Shown here: in pieces, positions 33,501 through 45,322 of the stretch
Numbering within the stretch: the first letter of the stretch is position 1
Layout of the letters: each line of letters opens with the position of its first letter
Source of the DNA: Clitoria ternatea
Taxonomy: Eukaryota; Streptophyta; Magnoliopsida; Fabales; Fabaceae
Length of the DNA: 64,000 nt
NCBI GenBank assembly: GCA_037962975.1
Contig: CM075669.1
Location: 191,340,501 to 191,404,500, forward strand
Direction: 5' to 3'
Notes under the pieces: model-generated
What the model was told of the DNA's origin: nothing
Databases searched by the model: none
Seen by the model: the letters and a program-made list of their open reading frames with translations, nothing else
Translations under genes and position numbers: made by a program

Positions 33501-36500
33501 GAATATCGGTACACTTGTTAAACTCCCAACAAAGGTCTACTATAAGGTAGCTTGTTAATAAAAAAAATTACCAAACAACGTTAATTATACTAACATAGGT
33601 GACTAGTAATTGCATTGACATGATTGAATAAGATTCTTAGGGGGAAAAATTAGGGGAAGTCTTAGTAAGATTCAAAACATGTGTAACTAGATTTCGTTTA
33701 GAGCTTGGAGCTTGGCAATAAGATCAAGCATCTAGATCTTATGAATCCACTAAGATATCTCTTTTCTTTTACTATTTCTTCTAATTCTAACATGTTCAAC
33801 TAGATTTTTCTTGTTAGGTAATAATGAATCTCTCATAAACTCTTTGTATTTATGTAGTAGGCTTTAATTCAAGTTCAATGCTTCTTATTGATTAGTTTCT
33901 TTGCTCTTTATGCATTGATGAATCAACTACTCATTGATGATTTATGATCTCTAGCTGGAATTAGAAATTTGACTAGGGATTAGCATTGAGGATAATGGTT
34001 ATCAATATGAGATCTTGAGAAATCTTGCACTTAATACTTTATCAAACAAAGAATTACTAATCAATTAAGGTTCTTAATTGGGTGGAAAGAATGACTTAGC
34101 CAAGGAATTTGGATTTTTAATAACATTAGATAGTTTTTTTGGGGTCTCTTCCTCCTTCTACTCTGATTCTTCATGGTGAGAGCCATGCATTACATCTTCA
34201 TCCCCATCGTGGGCCCAAGGGAGGTCATAATTAGGGTCAAAGATAAGTCTAAAACTCAATGTGGGAATCACTTGTATCTGAAGCTCGTGGTGGTGGTGAT
34301 GGTTAGGCTGGTGGTGGGCCACTAATATAAAGTTCAAGGTGATGTCAAAAGACCTTTCCTCATAGACCCAGAAGCTATCATGCAGAAGGCTTCACCGCCT
34401 TTATATATAAATCTGCATTACCTAATCTCGTGATCAAGATCACGATTTTCCTTCTAACAAAAAAAACATAAATATTGAAAAGTAATTGTAAGTTGACTAA
34501 TGGAACTATTCTAGCTTTACTTGAATTAAGGTGTGATCTTGGTCCACTATAAGAGCAAACTATTGATCATCATAGGGCTTAAACAAATCAAACTAATCAA
34601 CAATCTTTGTTGTGAACTGCTTAGTCTAGTATCCATATTTTGTGTTGAAATTCCCCGTGCTTGCCCCTTGGGTTCAAATTAGAACTTAAAAAGGTGAAAA
34701 TAGACCTTACATTTACTTAACAACTTCATGCATTCACACTTGAAGCATTGACACTTTACCCTTCCCTTAGACAGTATTAAGGTTGTTCCATAGCCTTACT
34801 GGTAATTTCATTGAGCCCCCTAATAAATGAAGCTTTTAAACCTCTCATATAAAGATAAAGTCTATCACACATCCAAAACCATTCCATAATCTGCATTACC
34901 AACATGACATCATGCTTAATATACAGCAAGACAATTCAGCAACATAACGATTATACTATGCAAATTTCCAAAAACATTACAATACCTAACAACTATGAAG
35001 CAAATTAAACATCAAGCGACATTAATAATATAGCCTAAGATTGTCTTAAATCATGAAATTTTTTTCCTACATGATCTACATCCACACTTTAAGATAATTT
35101 AGTGGCATGATAACTATAAAATCAAATTTTCTAAAAGTTTTCAAGAACCTAACAACTATTAAGAAGATTGAACATTAAACAACATTAGTAATATATCCTA
35201 ATTGTTCTAATTCATGAAATTTATATCCTACATGAATTTACGTTTTAAGAATATTATGTAACATAACAACTATAATATCAAATTTCCGAAAATTTAAACA
35301 TTATCTAATTACTACTAATTGGTCACAACATCAAATAACATAAATCAACTACCCTAAGATTATCTTAAAACATCAAATTAAGTCTCGCGAGCAACCTAAT
35401 AAATAATAACTTAAAGAAGACTAAAGAAACTATACTAAATAAAATCCTGCTTAATTAGAAATGTTCATTTTCATCCTAAGAACACACGTGTCAATAGTTC
35501 TCTAAAAAACAAGCTTGCAAAGGTTAAAAAAAAGCAAATGAAAGATTATGAGACTTAGAGAGAAAAGAGAGAGGTTTGAGTTGAGTGAAAGTGAAAATAA
35601 GGGAGGCTAGTAGCGCGTTGGTGGATTTAAAGGGGTTTACGTTGACTTGGCTGATGCAAATCCAATTTAAAGTTAACACAAGTTGTATGTGCCACTTTTC
35701 GTTGACTACTGGCTGACACAAACGTTACACTTTTTTATTTTCATTTGATTTTTTTTCTTTTTAAGTGTTTGCATCAATGATTGGTCAATGCAATAGTTTT
35801 TTTAAAATTTGTGTCTGCCATGTAATACGTAACTTGATTGTTTTATTTAGATACGTTGTTTTTTCCCACTTTGTGTTGATAATGTTGACTCGACATGCAT
35901 AAGAGTTAATGACTAACGTAAAATTTAAACGCAAATACAACACATTATTGTATATTCAGAAGACACTCATGTGTGATCCACCATAAAGTAAAATCTTTCT
36001 TTATATATGCCAACTAACTCTCTAGTAAATATTTCTAAGCTATTAGCAAATTATTTTATTCATATATATTAAAAGTATCACTTAATTTATTTTACCATTA
36101 CTTCCATTTTTATTCAATATTACTTATAGATTATACTATCAATACTGATTGAATCATATATATACTGGTTACACATGCACACACTAGAAGAGGAGTTAAA
36201 TAACATGGTCTAAAAATTTTGACAAATTCTTTTCTTAAAACAAATATTAAGACATCTGTCTAAGTTTTTACGAAGATTAAGTTAAAAACACGAGGACAAT
36301 AAAAACATCTTTACAAAGAGTTAAGAGAACAACATACAAGTAAATTTTATACAGATTTACCTCCCAATTAAGGCTACGTCCAATTACTATTCGAGCATAA
36401 ATAGAATTTGAATTAATGATCAAGAAGATAAGTGCAAACCGCACTTACTGATAACGATCCTAAGTATTATTTTACAACTTATCCTTTTTAGGAAAACTAC

Positions 36501-37446
36501 CTAAATATTCTTTCTTAACTAAGCCTCTCCAGGCTAATTACTCAAGTATTTGTTCTTAAACAAGCCTCTTCAAATTCAACTAACATCATAGTAAAACAAA
36601 GATTTCATAAGTCTCATAAAGCCTTTATGGGTGTCTGAACTTACAAAATTGAATTAATTGTTTAGGATATGAATCAATTAAAAGCTCCAATATTTTTATA
36701 AGAAAGAATCATAGAATTTGGTACCACTTGTATAAAGCATAAAGAAGTTGTAAGATAAAGTGAATTGGTGTGTTGCACTCTTCAAACGAACTTCTTTATA
36801 TAAGGTTCTCAAGGAGTCACGTTGAGAGACAGAACTATCATTCAAATATGTTGTGATAGCTGGACAGATCTTCCAAAGCATATCTGGAAAGTGTATTTGT
36901 CCTTTGCTAATCTTCCTTTTAGCCTTGTTGTCTGGCTTTCCTTTTTAGTACAAAAGTAGGATGCTCCTTTTGCTTAGGCAGTAAGTTCTATGAATCCTTT
37001 AGATAATTTCTTAGTACTTCTAATGTCTTAGCTTGTGTTTCGTATTATCTGCATATTAAACTTAGACAGCCTTAAAACATTAAAAAGAATCTCATAATAT
37101 TTTTTCATAATCAAAACTTTTGAGGGGTCCTTAGAATCTCATTTGTTCTTTCAAGACTTAAAATTTATCAATTTAATCTCGTTTTAAAAATATTATGTCT
37201 TACTTACTTATAGACTAAGACTTATAGAGAAATCATTCATTAAAAAGAAATTTTTAAAGAATATTTCCCTTTTAGATTCAAAATACATATTAGCAAGCTA
37301 TGAAGAGCTTGATATCTTTTAGAAATGGATCATTTGAACGTGCAATATACATTTTTCTAACCTTTATTAACAACTCCATTTTCAAAGCTTTTAAATATCA
37401 TAAGTTTGATTCAAATCCTTTAATGGCTATACTAGATTAATATGCT
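30600..37446. other. AT-rich non-coding spacer (copy 2)
   Basis: Duplicate of 6231-13143, lacking 66 bp near 34923. I see no gene in it. The three U5-like wordings and the 18-bp palindrome of copy 1 are present here too. Confidence 0.6.
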
Positions 37447-40068
37447 TGTCGCGACCGGGATCGAGGCAGGATGGCCGACCCTTAAAAATAAAATGAGTTT
37501 CAAAATCTTTTCGAAAAGAAAATAGGGAGTCGCCACCAATATTTTTTAAAGGGTAAAATATCGAGAAAACCTCTTTTAAAGCACTAGTTATAAAAATGAA
37601 ATTCTAAGTTCGGGAGTCGAATTACAGGTGAGGAAGGTATTAGCACCTCACAACTGTCCATTATAAAACGGTTACCTCAAATTGATAGCGCGCATTATAA
37701 ATAGCCTAGAAATTATATAAACTTCTTTAAAAAAGAACAAACAAAACAGACGAGAGAGCTTGAAATAAAATCAATAGGACGTCTCGTCCAAAAAAATTTT
37801 AAATCAAACAATTTAACTAAACAGTTACAGTAAGATCCCAAGCAGAAACAGTAAAAAACTTGACGGAACAGTGACAATAGGAAACTAGACATAACAGTGA
37901 CGGTAAGAAATGACAAAGCAGTGAGATAAAAAACTTGATAAAATAATGATAGTAAGAAAAAGTAAAAACAGAGTGAGAGTAAAGGTTAACATGACGTTCG
38001 GTCTAAATTAACCTTAATTTATACATAAAATTTAAAGATTAAAATAAAATTAAATGAGACGGACTAAAATAAAGTTGATTAACAAAATGAAGATTAACAG
38101 GACGTCTCATCCAAATTAACCTCATTTTAAGAAATACTATTTTAATAAAATATTGAAAACATGAAATAAACAAGACGTCTCATCTAAATTAACCTCATTT
38201 TTAAGAAAATACTATGTTAAATAAAATATTGAAAACACGAGGTTAACAAGATGTCTCGTCTAAATTAACCTCATTTTTTTAAGAAAATACTATTTTAAAT
38301 AAAATATTGAAAACATGAGATTAACAAGATGTTTCGTCGAAATTAACCTCCTTGGGACAATATGGTTTTAAAATGTTAAAAATAAAATAAAATTAATCGA
38401 GATAATAACAGAGACATGGAAATTAATAACGAGAAAGTGGGCCCGATAGGAATTATTCCTGCTCCTACATATTCTCAAGTGTATTGAGAAATCAGGGTCA
38501 CGTAGTTCTAGGAATTAATTTCGAAACGATACTAAAATATTTAAAATTGTATTTAAATTATTTTTAATTAACTTAAATTTTAAAAATTCATAAGGAAGGA
38601 GGAATATAAGGCGAAGTAATTCACACGTGTACAAACCTTCAAGATCTTATTAAGCTGATGTAGGCAAAAGTAATTCTGCACGACATTGCTTATAAGATTT
38701 TAATTTAGTATAAAAGATTATTTATTTTAATAAAAAGAATGTTTAGATTTTTATATATTTTACTATTAAATTTAACACAAAAGAACATTTATTTTTATTA
38801 TAAAAGGAATTTTCAAATTCTATTTTTTAATCTCACATAAATAAAGAATTTATTTTTTATTTTATAAAGGATATTTAGATTTTAAATTTTTCATCGTAAA
38901 AAAGGCTATTAGTTATTATTTTTTATTAAAGTTTTAAATATAAAGAACAATACAAATTCCAAGGTGGTAAATAGTTATATGAAATAAACAAATGAATAAA
39001 ATAAATTAAATAAGACTCAGAAGATAAAAAGAGAAAAAAATTATAAGAATAGGCCTCACTATTTGAGGCCTAAAAGAAAACCTAAAAATAAAACAAAAGA
39101 AAGAAAAGAAGAGAAAAGAAAGAGAACAGGGGAGGGGGTCTGTAGAGTGAGACAGAATGAGTTAGAGAGAGAGAGAGAGGGGGAGACCTTGAGTGAGAGA
39201 GTGAAATAGAGAAAGAGTGAGAGAGAGGGACCATGAGACAGGGAGGGTGCTGGAGGGGGAGAAAGAGAGAGAGAAATCAAAATATAGGGGGAGGAGAGTG
39301 AGATTGATGGAGCGGGAGAGAGATGCGTCGAGAGAGAGAGTGAAGGGGACCAGGAGAGAGTGTGAGATGGAGAGGGAGAGATACCAAAAAGTGTTGGAGA
39401 GTGTTCTCCTCTTCTTGCTATGGCCCCCCTTTTTTGTGCTTTTGATTTCTGACTTCTTCTGTTTTTGAAAAATTCTAGTTATGACCTCTGTTTCTGTCTG
39501 TGTTTTGATGATGGTGTGGGTGAAGCAAAATCGGAGTCTTTGTTCTCTAATCAAGTATATAGCCCCCCTTTCCTTCAGCTCTTAGCTCTAATTTATAGCA
39601 TTTCATGGCTTAATTTTTTGCGTTAAAAATTAGTCCACTACCATGTCCATTAAGCCTTTCACGTTGGCAATTTTGAGCACTAAGGGAACATACCAGTTCA
39701 TACTCCATTGCATTTGGTGTGTTTTCCTTTTTGATTTCTTTAATGCAATGTAATGAAAATAATTGCATAAACATTCGGTACTATGAGAACTTGTTCACGT
39801 TGGACAAATAGCCAATGTCAATTGTTGCATTAAAATATTTGTCACATGGAAACCTTGTTGCTTGGTGACGTGAAAAGCTTGGATGTTTGCCTTTGTTTGC
39901 ATTAAATAATTGGCACATGGGTCCTTTGTTTTGGTGCAGCCGTGAGAAGCATTTGGTGACCAATTATTTGTATAAAATATTGGCAAATGGAAAACCTGTA
40001 ACCGTGAGATGAATGGACAATCCTGCACCTTCCAATGTGAATTGAATGGAGAAAGGATGATGTTCACA
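37447..40068 (-). repeat. Ogre C2 3' LTR, 2,622 bp
   Basis: Starts tgtcgcgacc and ends gatgttcaca on the plus strand. It is much closer to the C1 3' LTR than to the 5' LTR of its own element, as expected if C1 and C2 are duplicates of one insertion. It holds the internal tandem repeat (37985-38350) and the GA-rich tract (39070-39385). Confidence 0.92.
37985..38350. repeat. LTR-internal tandem repeat, C2 3' LTR
   Basis: Duplicate of 13680-14045: several 75-90-bp units with a gacgtctcatctaaattaac-like core separated by AT-rich filler. Confidence 0.75.
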
Positions 40069-40081
40069 GTTGCCCCTCTTT
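40069..40081 (-). other. Polypurine tract of Ogre C2
   Basis: The minus strand reads AAAGAGGGGCAAC right before the LTR start TGTGAACATC, as in C1. Confidence 0.75.
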
Positions 40082-40289
40082 ATATCGCGGAAAAGAAGTA
40101 AAGACATAAACAACATCTCCTTAGCCAGGATTTTGAAAGGTGCAAACTTTTGGCAACAAGAAGACTTAAGTGATGTTGATTTTTGACCACAAGAAAGTTA
40201 AAGAAGTGCCAACTTCAGCAATGAGAAAACTTGAAAGGGTCAATCCTTGGTGATGAAATCTTAAAAAGGTGTCAACTTCAGTAACAAAA

Positions 40290-41123
40290 GATCATAAAAA
40301 TGCCCATCCTAGGTAATGAGAACTTGCAAGGGTGCCAGCTTCGGCAAACAGAAATCATAAAAGTGCCCATCCTAGGCAATGAAGACTTAAAAGGGTACCA
40401 GCTTTGGCAAACAGAAATTATAAAAGTGCCCATTCCTTGGCGATAAAAGCTTAAAAAGGGTGCCAGCTTCGGCAACAAGAGACCATAACAGTGCCCATTC
40501 TAAGCGATAAATAATTAAAAAAGCACCCATCGTAGGCGATGAAGCAATTTGAAAGTGCTCATCCTAGGCAATGAAAGAAACTCGAGAGTGCTCATCCTAG
40601 GCGATGAAAGAAACTTAAAAGTGCCTATCCTAGGCGATAAAACTTAAAACAAATGCTGGCTTTGGCAATAAGAAATCTAAAAAGTGCCTATCCTAGGCGA
40701 TGAAAGAAATTTGAAAGTGCCCATCCTAGGCGGTGAAACTTAAAACAAATGTCGTCTTTGGCAACAAGAAATATAAAAAGTGCCCGTCCTAGGCGATGAA
40801 AGAAACTCGAGAGTGCCCATCCTAGGCGATGAAAGAAACTTGAAAGTGCCTATCCTAGGCGATGAAAGAAATTTGAAAGTGCCCATCCTAAGCGATGAAA
40901 GAAACTCGAGAGTGCCCATCCTAGGCGATGAAAGAAACTTGAAAGTGCCTATCCTAGGCGATGAAAAAAATTTGAAAGTGCCCATCCTAGGCGATGAAAC
41001 TTAAAACAAATGCCAGCTTTGGCAATAAGAAATGTAAAAAGTGTCCATCCTAGGTGATGAAAGAAATTTGAAAGTGCCCATCCTAGGCGATGAAACTTAA
41101 AACAAATGCCGTCTTTGGCAACA
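40290..41123. repeat. 33-bp tandem array in the Ogre 3' untranslated region (C2, shortened)
   Basis: Same array as 15990-17470 but cut off at 41123, where it joins the second RNase H directly. About 0.65 kb of array present in copy 1 is missing. Unit phase up to the cut is identical to copy 1. Confidence 0.9.
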
Positions 41124-41590
41124 CAGTCATTGCTCAGTTTAAACATTGATGCAAGGGTGGCTAAAGCATCGGCCATTTGATTGTCATCCCGGGAGACATG
41201 GTGAAAAGAGATATCATCAAATTCCTTGATTAGCTCCTTGATATAAGCTTGATAAGGAATTAACTTGTTGTCCCTAGTCTTCCATTCACCTTTTAGTTGG
41301 TGAATGACCAGGGCGGAATCTCCGTAGACTTCTAACTTTTTTACTGTTGCATTTAATGCTACTTGGATCCCCAGAGAGCATGCCTCATATTCGGTGATGT
41401 TATTAGTACAATCAAAACAAAGTCTGGCGTACATAGGGATGAGTTCTTTATCTGGTGAAATTAGGACGGCCCCAATCCCATGCCCCAGTGCATTAGAAGC
41501 TCCATCGAATCTTAAAACCCATTTGTCTTTCTGGGTATCTTCTTCATTAAACAATGCCAAGATATCTTTATTTGGGAACTCGAAATGCAT
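40949..41590 (-). pseudogene. Ogre second RNase H fused to antisense array (C2)
   Basis: The first part is an intact archaeal-type RNase H with all catalytic positions: LRFDGASNALGHGIGAV, TEYEACSLG, VYGDSALVIHQLKGEW and DDNQMADALATLA. After SMFKLSND the frame crosses the deletion at 41123/41124 and continues for about 55 residues in the antisense of the 33-bp array (FHRLGWALSNFF-type repeats). The C-terminal linker and the whole integrase, still present in C1, are gone. The chimera is an accident of the deletion. Upstream, a TAG near 41591-41593 separates it from the first RNase H. Confidence 0.88.
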
Positions 41591-41593
41591 AGG

Positions 41594-42022
41594 TTAGTAG
41601 TCATTTACCGGTTGATGGGCTAAGTAGTCTGCCAAAGCACTTCCTTTTATGGCTTTTTGAGTGACATAGATTATGTCGTATTCAGTTAATAAGACCTGCC
41701 ATCGAGCGATTCTTTTAGTCAAGGCGGGTTTTTCAAAGATGTACTTGACAGGGTCAATTTTGGAAACTAGCCAAGTAGTGTGACTTAGCATATATTGCCT
41801 TAAACGTCGGGCTGCCCATGCTAATGCACAACAAGTTCTTTCCAGAGCTGAATACCTTATTTCACAGTCAGTGAACTTCTTGCTCAGGTAGTAAATGGCA
41901 TGTTCTTTCTTCCCAGTCTCATCATGTTGCCCCAATACGTAACCCATAGATTCATCCAACACGGTCAGATATAAGATAAGTGGCCTCCCAGGAGTCGGCG
42001 GTACCAAGTCGGTGGCTCTCAC
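41594..42022 (-). pseudogene. Ogre first RNase H (C2)
   Basis: A gypsy-type RNase H follows reverse transcriptase. The open frame shows LILYLTVLDESMGYVLGQHDE, YYLSKKFTDCEIRYSALERT, LAWAARRLRQYML, and the linker LLTEYDIIYVTQKAIKGSALADYL. It corresponds to 63240-63662 of element D. The boundary with reverse transcriptase is damaged by frameshifts. Confidence 0.88.
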
Positions 42023-43219
42023 AAATACTGCTTTACCTTCTCATAAGCTATTTAACAATCTTCATTCTATTTCCCCGGTTGGTTTTTACGAAGTAAATTA
42101 AAGATCGGCTCACAGGTTGCTGTTAATTGTGAGATAAATCGAGCAATGTAGTTCAATCATCCTAAGAACCCTCAGACTTCTTTTTTTGTACAGGGAGAAG
42201 GCATCTCAAGAATCGCTTTGACCTTGTCATGATCAACTTCTATTCCCCTCTCGCTTACAATGAACCCTAACAGTTTGCCTAATTTTGCACCAAAGGTACA
42301 CTTGGCCGTGTTCAACCTAAGCTTAAATTTCCTCAGCCTTTCGAAAAGCTTTCTCAGATCAACAATATGCTCTTCATCAGTTCTAGATTGGCAATGATAT
42401 CATCCACATAAACTTCTATCTCCTTATGCATCATGTCATGGAAGAGGGTCACCATTGCCCTTTGGTAGGTTGCCCCAGCATTTTTCAAACCGAAAGACAT
42501 CACTTTGTAACAAAAGGTGCCTATAGGGTGATAAATGTGGTCTTTTCTATATCTTCAGGCGCCATCTTAATCTAGTTATACCCAGAGAAACCATCCATGA
42601 ATGAGAAGATGGAATATTGGGCTGTGTTATCAACCAGGACATCGATCTGTGGTAGAGGAAAATCATCTTTGGGACTAGCCCCATTTAGGTCCTGGTAACC
42701 TTCCCATCCTTCTTTAGGACAGGGACGATATTTGCTACCTATTGAGGATACTTTGCCACTGCTAAGAATTCGGTATCAAACTGCTGCTTAACTTTTTCTT
42801 TAATTTTCAAGAGCATTTCGGGCTTTATTCGGCGCAGTTTTTGCTTTATCGGGGGACAGTCTGACTTCAGTGGTAATTTATGCTCGACAATGCTAGTATC
42901 AAGGTTGGCCATGTCTTGATAGGACCAAGCGAAGATATCGCGGAACTCCATTAATAGCTTAATCAGCTCTTACCTTCGTTCCTTACTCAAGGAGGTACCG
43001 ATCTTGACTTCCTTCTTATCCTCCTTACCCCCTAAATTAATAATCTCAACTATCTCCAAATGAGGTTGAGTTTCTCTATCCTCTTGTTCTAACCACCTTG
43101 CTAATTTGGGCGAAGGATCACAAACTTCCTCACCTTCCTCATCAGCATAGTCAATCAGATGGTCAAAGTCGTGAAATAGGATTACAAGCTCATTATTCTC
43201 GAGAGAGACATCTTTGGAT
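42023..43219 (-). pseudogene. Ogre reverse transcriptase exon (C2), heavily broken
   Basis: The exon begins at 43219, right after the 3' splice site, with the acidic region DFDHLIDYADEEGEE (ORF 42970-43219). The start of reverse transcriptase follows in 42739-42951 (FAWSYQDM, IVEHKLPLKS, PEMLLKIKEKV). From 42738 to 42023 only fragments survive in different frames: the palm motif and YVDD-type region can be traced by comparison with element D, but single-base indels and stops prevent an open frame. This enzyme is dead. Confidence 0.85.
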
Positions 43220-43470
43220 CTGCGTTTATTCATGTTACTTTAGTGAATGAAAAGAAACAAACGATTGAGCAATAGAGAAAATAGAAAAAGAAAAAAAAAG
43301 AATCAATGCAAAGATAAGGAAAGTATAAGAATGGAGATTGAAATTCAACACACATTTATTGTTGAAAACTTAAAGTGATAAAACATGTGTTCACCCTTAT
43401 TACAAAGAAATACCCCAAAGCCTTGGGCATAGCAATGGGGTCAAAAAGTCATTAAAGTTATGCCAATTAC
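43220..43470 (-). other. Ogre intron between protease and reverse transcriptase (C2), 251 bp
   Basis: On the minus strand the 5' end reads CAAA|GTAATTGG and the 3' end AATAAACGCAG|ATCC. Removal would join ...LNFLPK to SKDVSLENNE in one frame, matching the equivalent join in element D. A spliced intron at this place is an established trait of Ogre elements. The intron is AT-rich and holds no ORF. Confidence 0.82.
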
Positions 43471-45307
43471 TTTGGTAGAAAATTTAAAGTCGTGGGGAGC
43501 TCGATGGCTTCCCAGTTACAAAGGTCCTTTCTTGGTGGACAGGGGATCACAAAGCTCATATCTTCATAGGGACTATCTTCAATAGCAGCCAATTGATCAT
43601 AAAGCACCAAACCTACGCTTTGGAAGCTCTATTAGAGGTCACACAAAGGGGCTCTCGCAATACGGGGCTCACGACCTTCTAAACGGGCAATCCTTCTCTC
43701 TTTCTTTTCCTCCACTACCCTTCTTTTGTCGGCTGCTGAAGGCTGGTATCCCAAACCATACCTGTATTTATTTTCTGGAAGATACACCAGATCTGTTCTT
43801 TCTTTCAGGCCGGGACCTAAGCCTCTCCCAAGTTGATACCCCCCTGTAACATCATCTTTGTCATCATCAGGGGTGTGCTCGGCATTCGGGCCTTTATCAC
43901 TACAGCACCTTCTCCTACATAGGCGGCGTTGGCAATCTTTAAAGCTTGAAAGGAAGTTTCAAGTGCCTCTTCTGCTGCTTCAATGTAAGGGGTAGACAGG
44001 GGTTTACTAACTAGAAAATCTTCTTTACCAGAAATAATAATTAACTTATTATCGATGATGAACTTTAGCTTTTGGTGCAGAGTGGAAGGGACAACCCCAG
44101 TAGAGTGGATCCAAGGTCGACCCAACAGGAAACTATATGCGGCCGTAATATCCATTACTTGGAATAAAACCTGAAAAGTGCATGGCCCTATTTGAATTGG
44201 AAGCTCGATTTCACCCATGACTTCTCTTCGAGTTCCATCAAATGCTCGCACTACCATGGCGCTTGGCTTTATATGAGTCCCATCAAATGGAAGCTTGGCC
44301 AACGTTGATTTCGGCATGACATTTAAGGATGAACCATTGTCAACAAGTACCTTTACCAATATGTGGTCTCGGTACTTAACTGAGATATGGAGAGCTTTAT
44401 TGTGCCCCATTCCCTCTACAGGTAACTCGTCATTTGTAAATGATAGTTAATTGTCTACAGCGGTGTGCCTCACTATTCCTTGAAACTTGTCAACAGGGAT
44501 ATCATGTGTCACATGAGCCTCATTAAGAACTTTCATCAAAACCTTTCGGTGAGGCTCAGAATTCAGTAGAAGTGATAAAAGAGAAATCTTTGCAGTGGTG
44601 TTGTTTAGCTGGTCTATCACTTGGTACTCACTCTGACAAATAAATTTCAAAAATTCCTGAGCTTCCTCATCACTCACAACTCTTTTGATCTCTCCATTAG
44701 TGTCCTCTTTAACCAATTTGGCCTTCCCACTACTACTACTCCCGATTACTGGGCTGGGTTCCTTCCTCAATTCTGGTGGGGTATAAATTCGACCACTCTG
44801 TGTCACTCCTCCTATCCCTGATATGTTTAACAAGGATGGTTCATTCCTTTTTGCATTTTCCACTATTACTTCCATATTATATTTCCAAGGAACAACGCGA
44901 GAATCTTTGAACGCAAAGGGAGCAGGAGTCTTGATTGTGACAGGCTGATGCATAGGAGTTATAGTCGTTGAGGGGTTCTTGGTGTAGTAAATTACCAGTG
45001 GCTTAGGAGCTGGCATTTCTGATTGCCCCTGAACCATGTTCACATCACTATCACGGCGCCTATAGACTTAGAAAATATGACTATCCATGAGTCCCTAGAG
45101 GACCTCACAGAAATTTTAGTGGCTAATAGTTTGCTCATCATCATTTTCACAGCCCCAAGGTTCTCTTATTAGACCTCTCCAGAATAATTGGGCATGAATC
45201 TCTTTCAACGGTGTCTTGACGTCAGAGATATTTGTCACGTGCTCCTCATCTTCTCCCACAACATTAATCCCAGAACCTTGATGGTTGGGTAAGGGATTTG
45301 TGGCCAC
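43471..45307 (-). pseudogene. Ogre protease with G-patch-like tail (C2)
   Basis: The protease region lies in 43817-44410, with catalytic VDNGSSLNVMPKSTL and the later AYSFLLGRPWIHSTG block, both intact. Upstream, 44447-45043 and 45116-45307 hold the linker between Gag and protease (PWKYNMEVIV, SDEEAQEFLKFICQSEYQV). A stop at about 44447 and a frameshift near 43815 flank the domain. After that frameshift the continuing frame has the glycine-rich, G-patch-like segment and a basic stretch rich in Arg/Glu (VVEEKKERRIARLEGREP), ending at the intron. Element D has lost the catalytic part that is preserved here. Confidence 0.85.
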
Positions 45308-45322
45308 ATTTAGAATACCTTC

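Noticed and set aside
13144..40068. The two Ogre LTRs at 13144 and 37447 as the LTR pair of a single 27-kb element
   Set aside because: Both are flanked by the same atgct on the left and followed by the same array, so both are 3' LTRs of duplicated copies. The true 5' LTR is at 50468 beside a primer-binding site.
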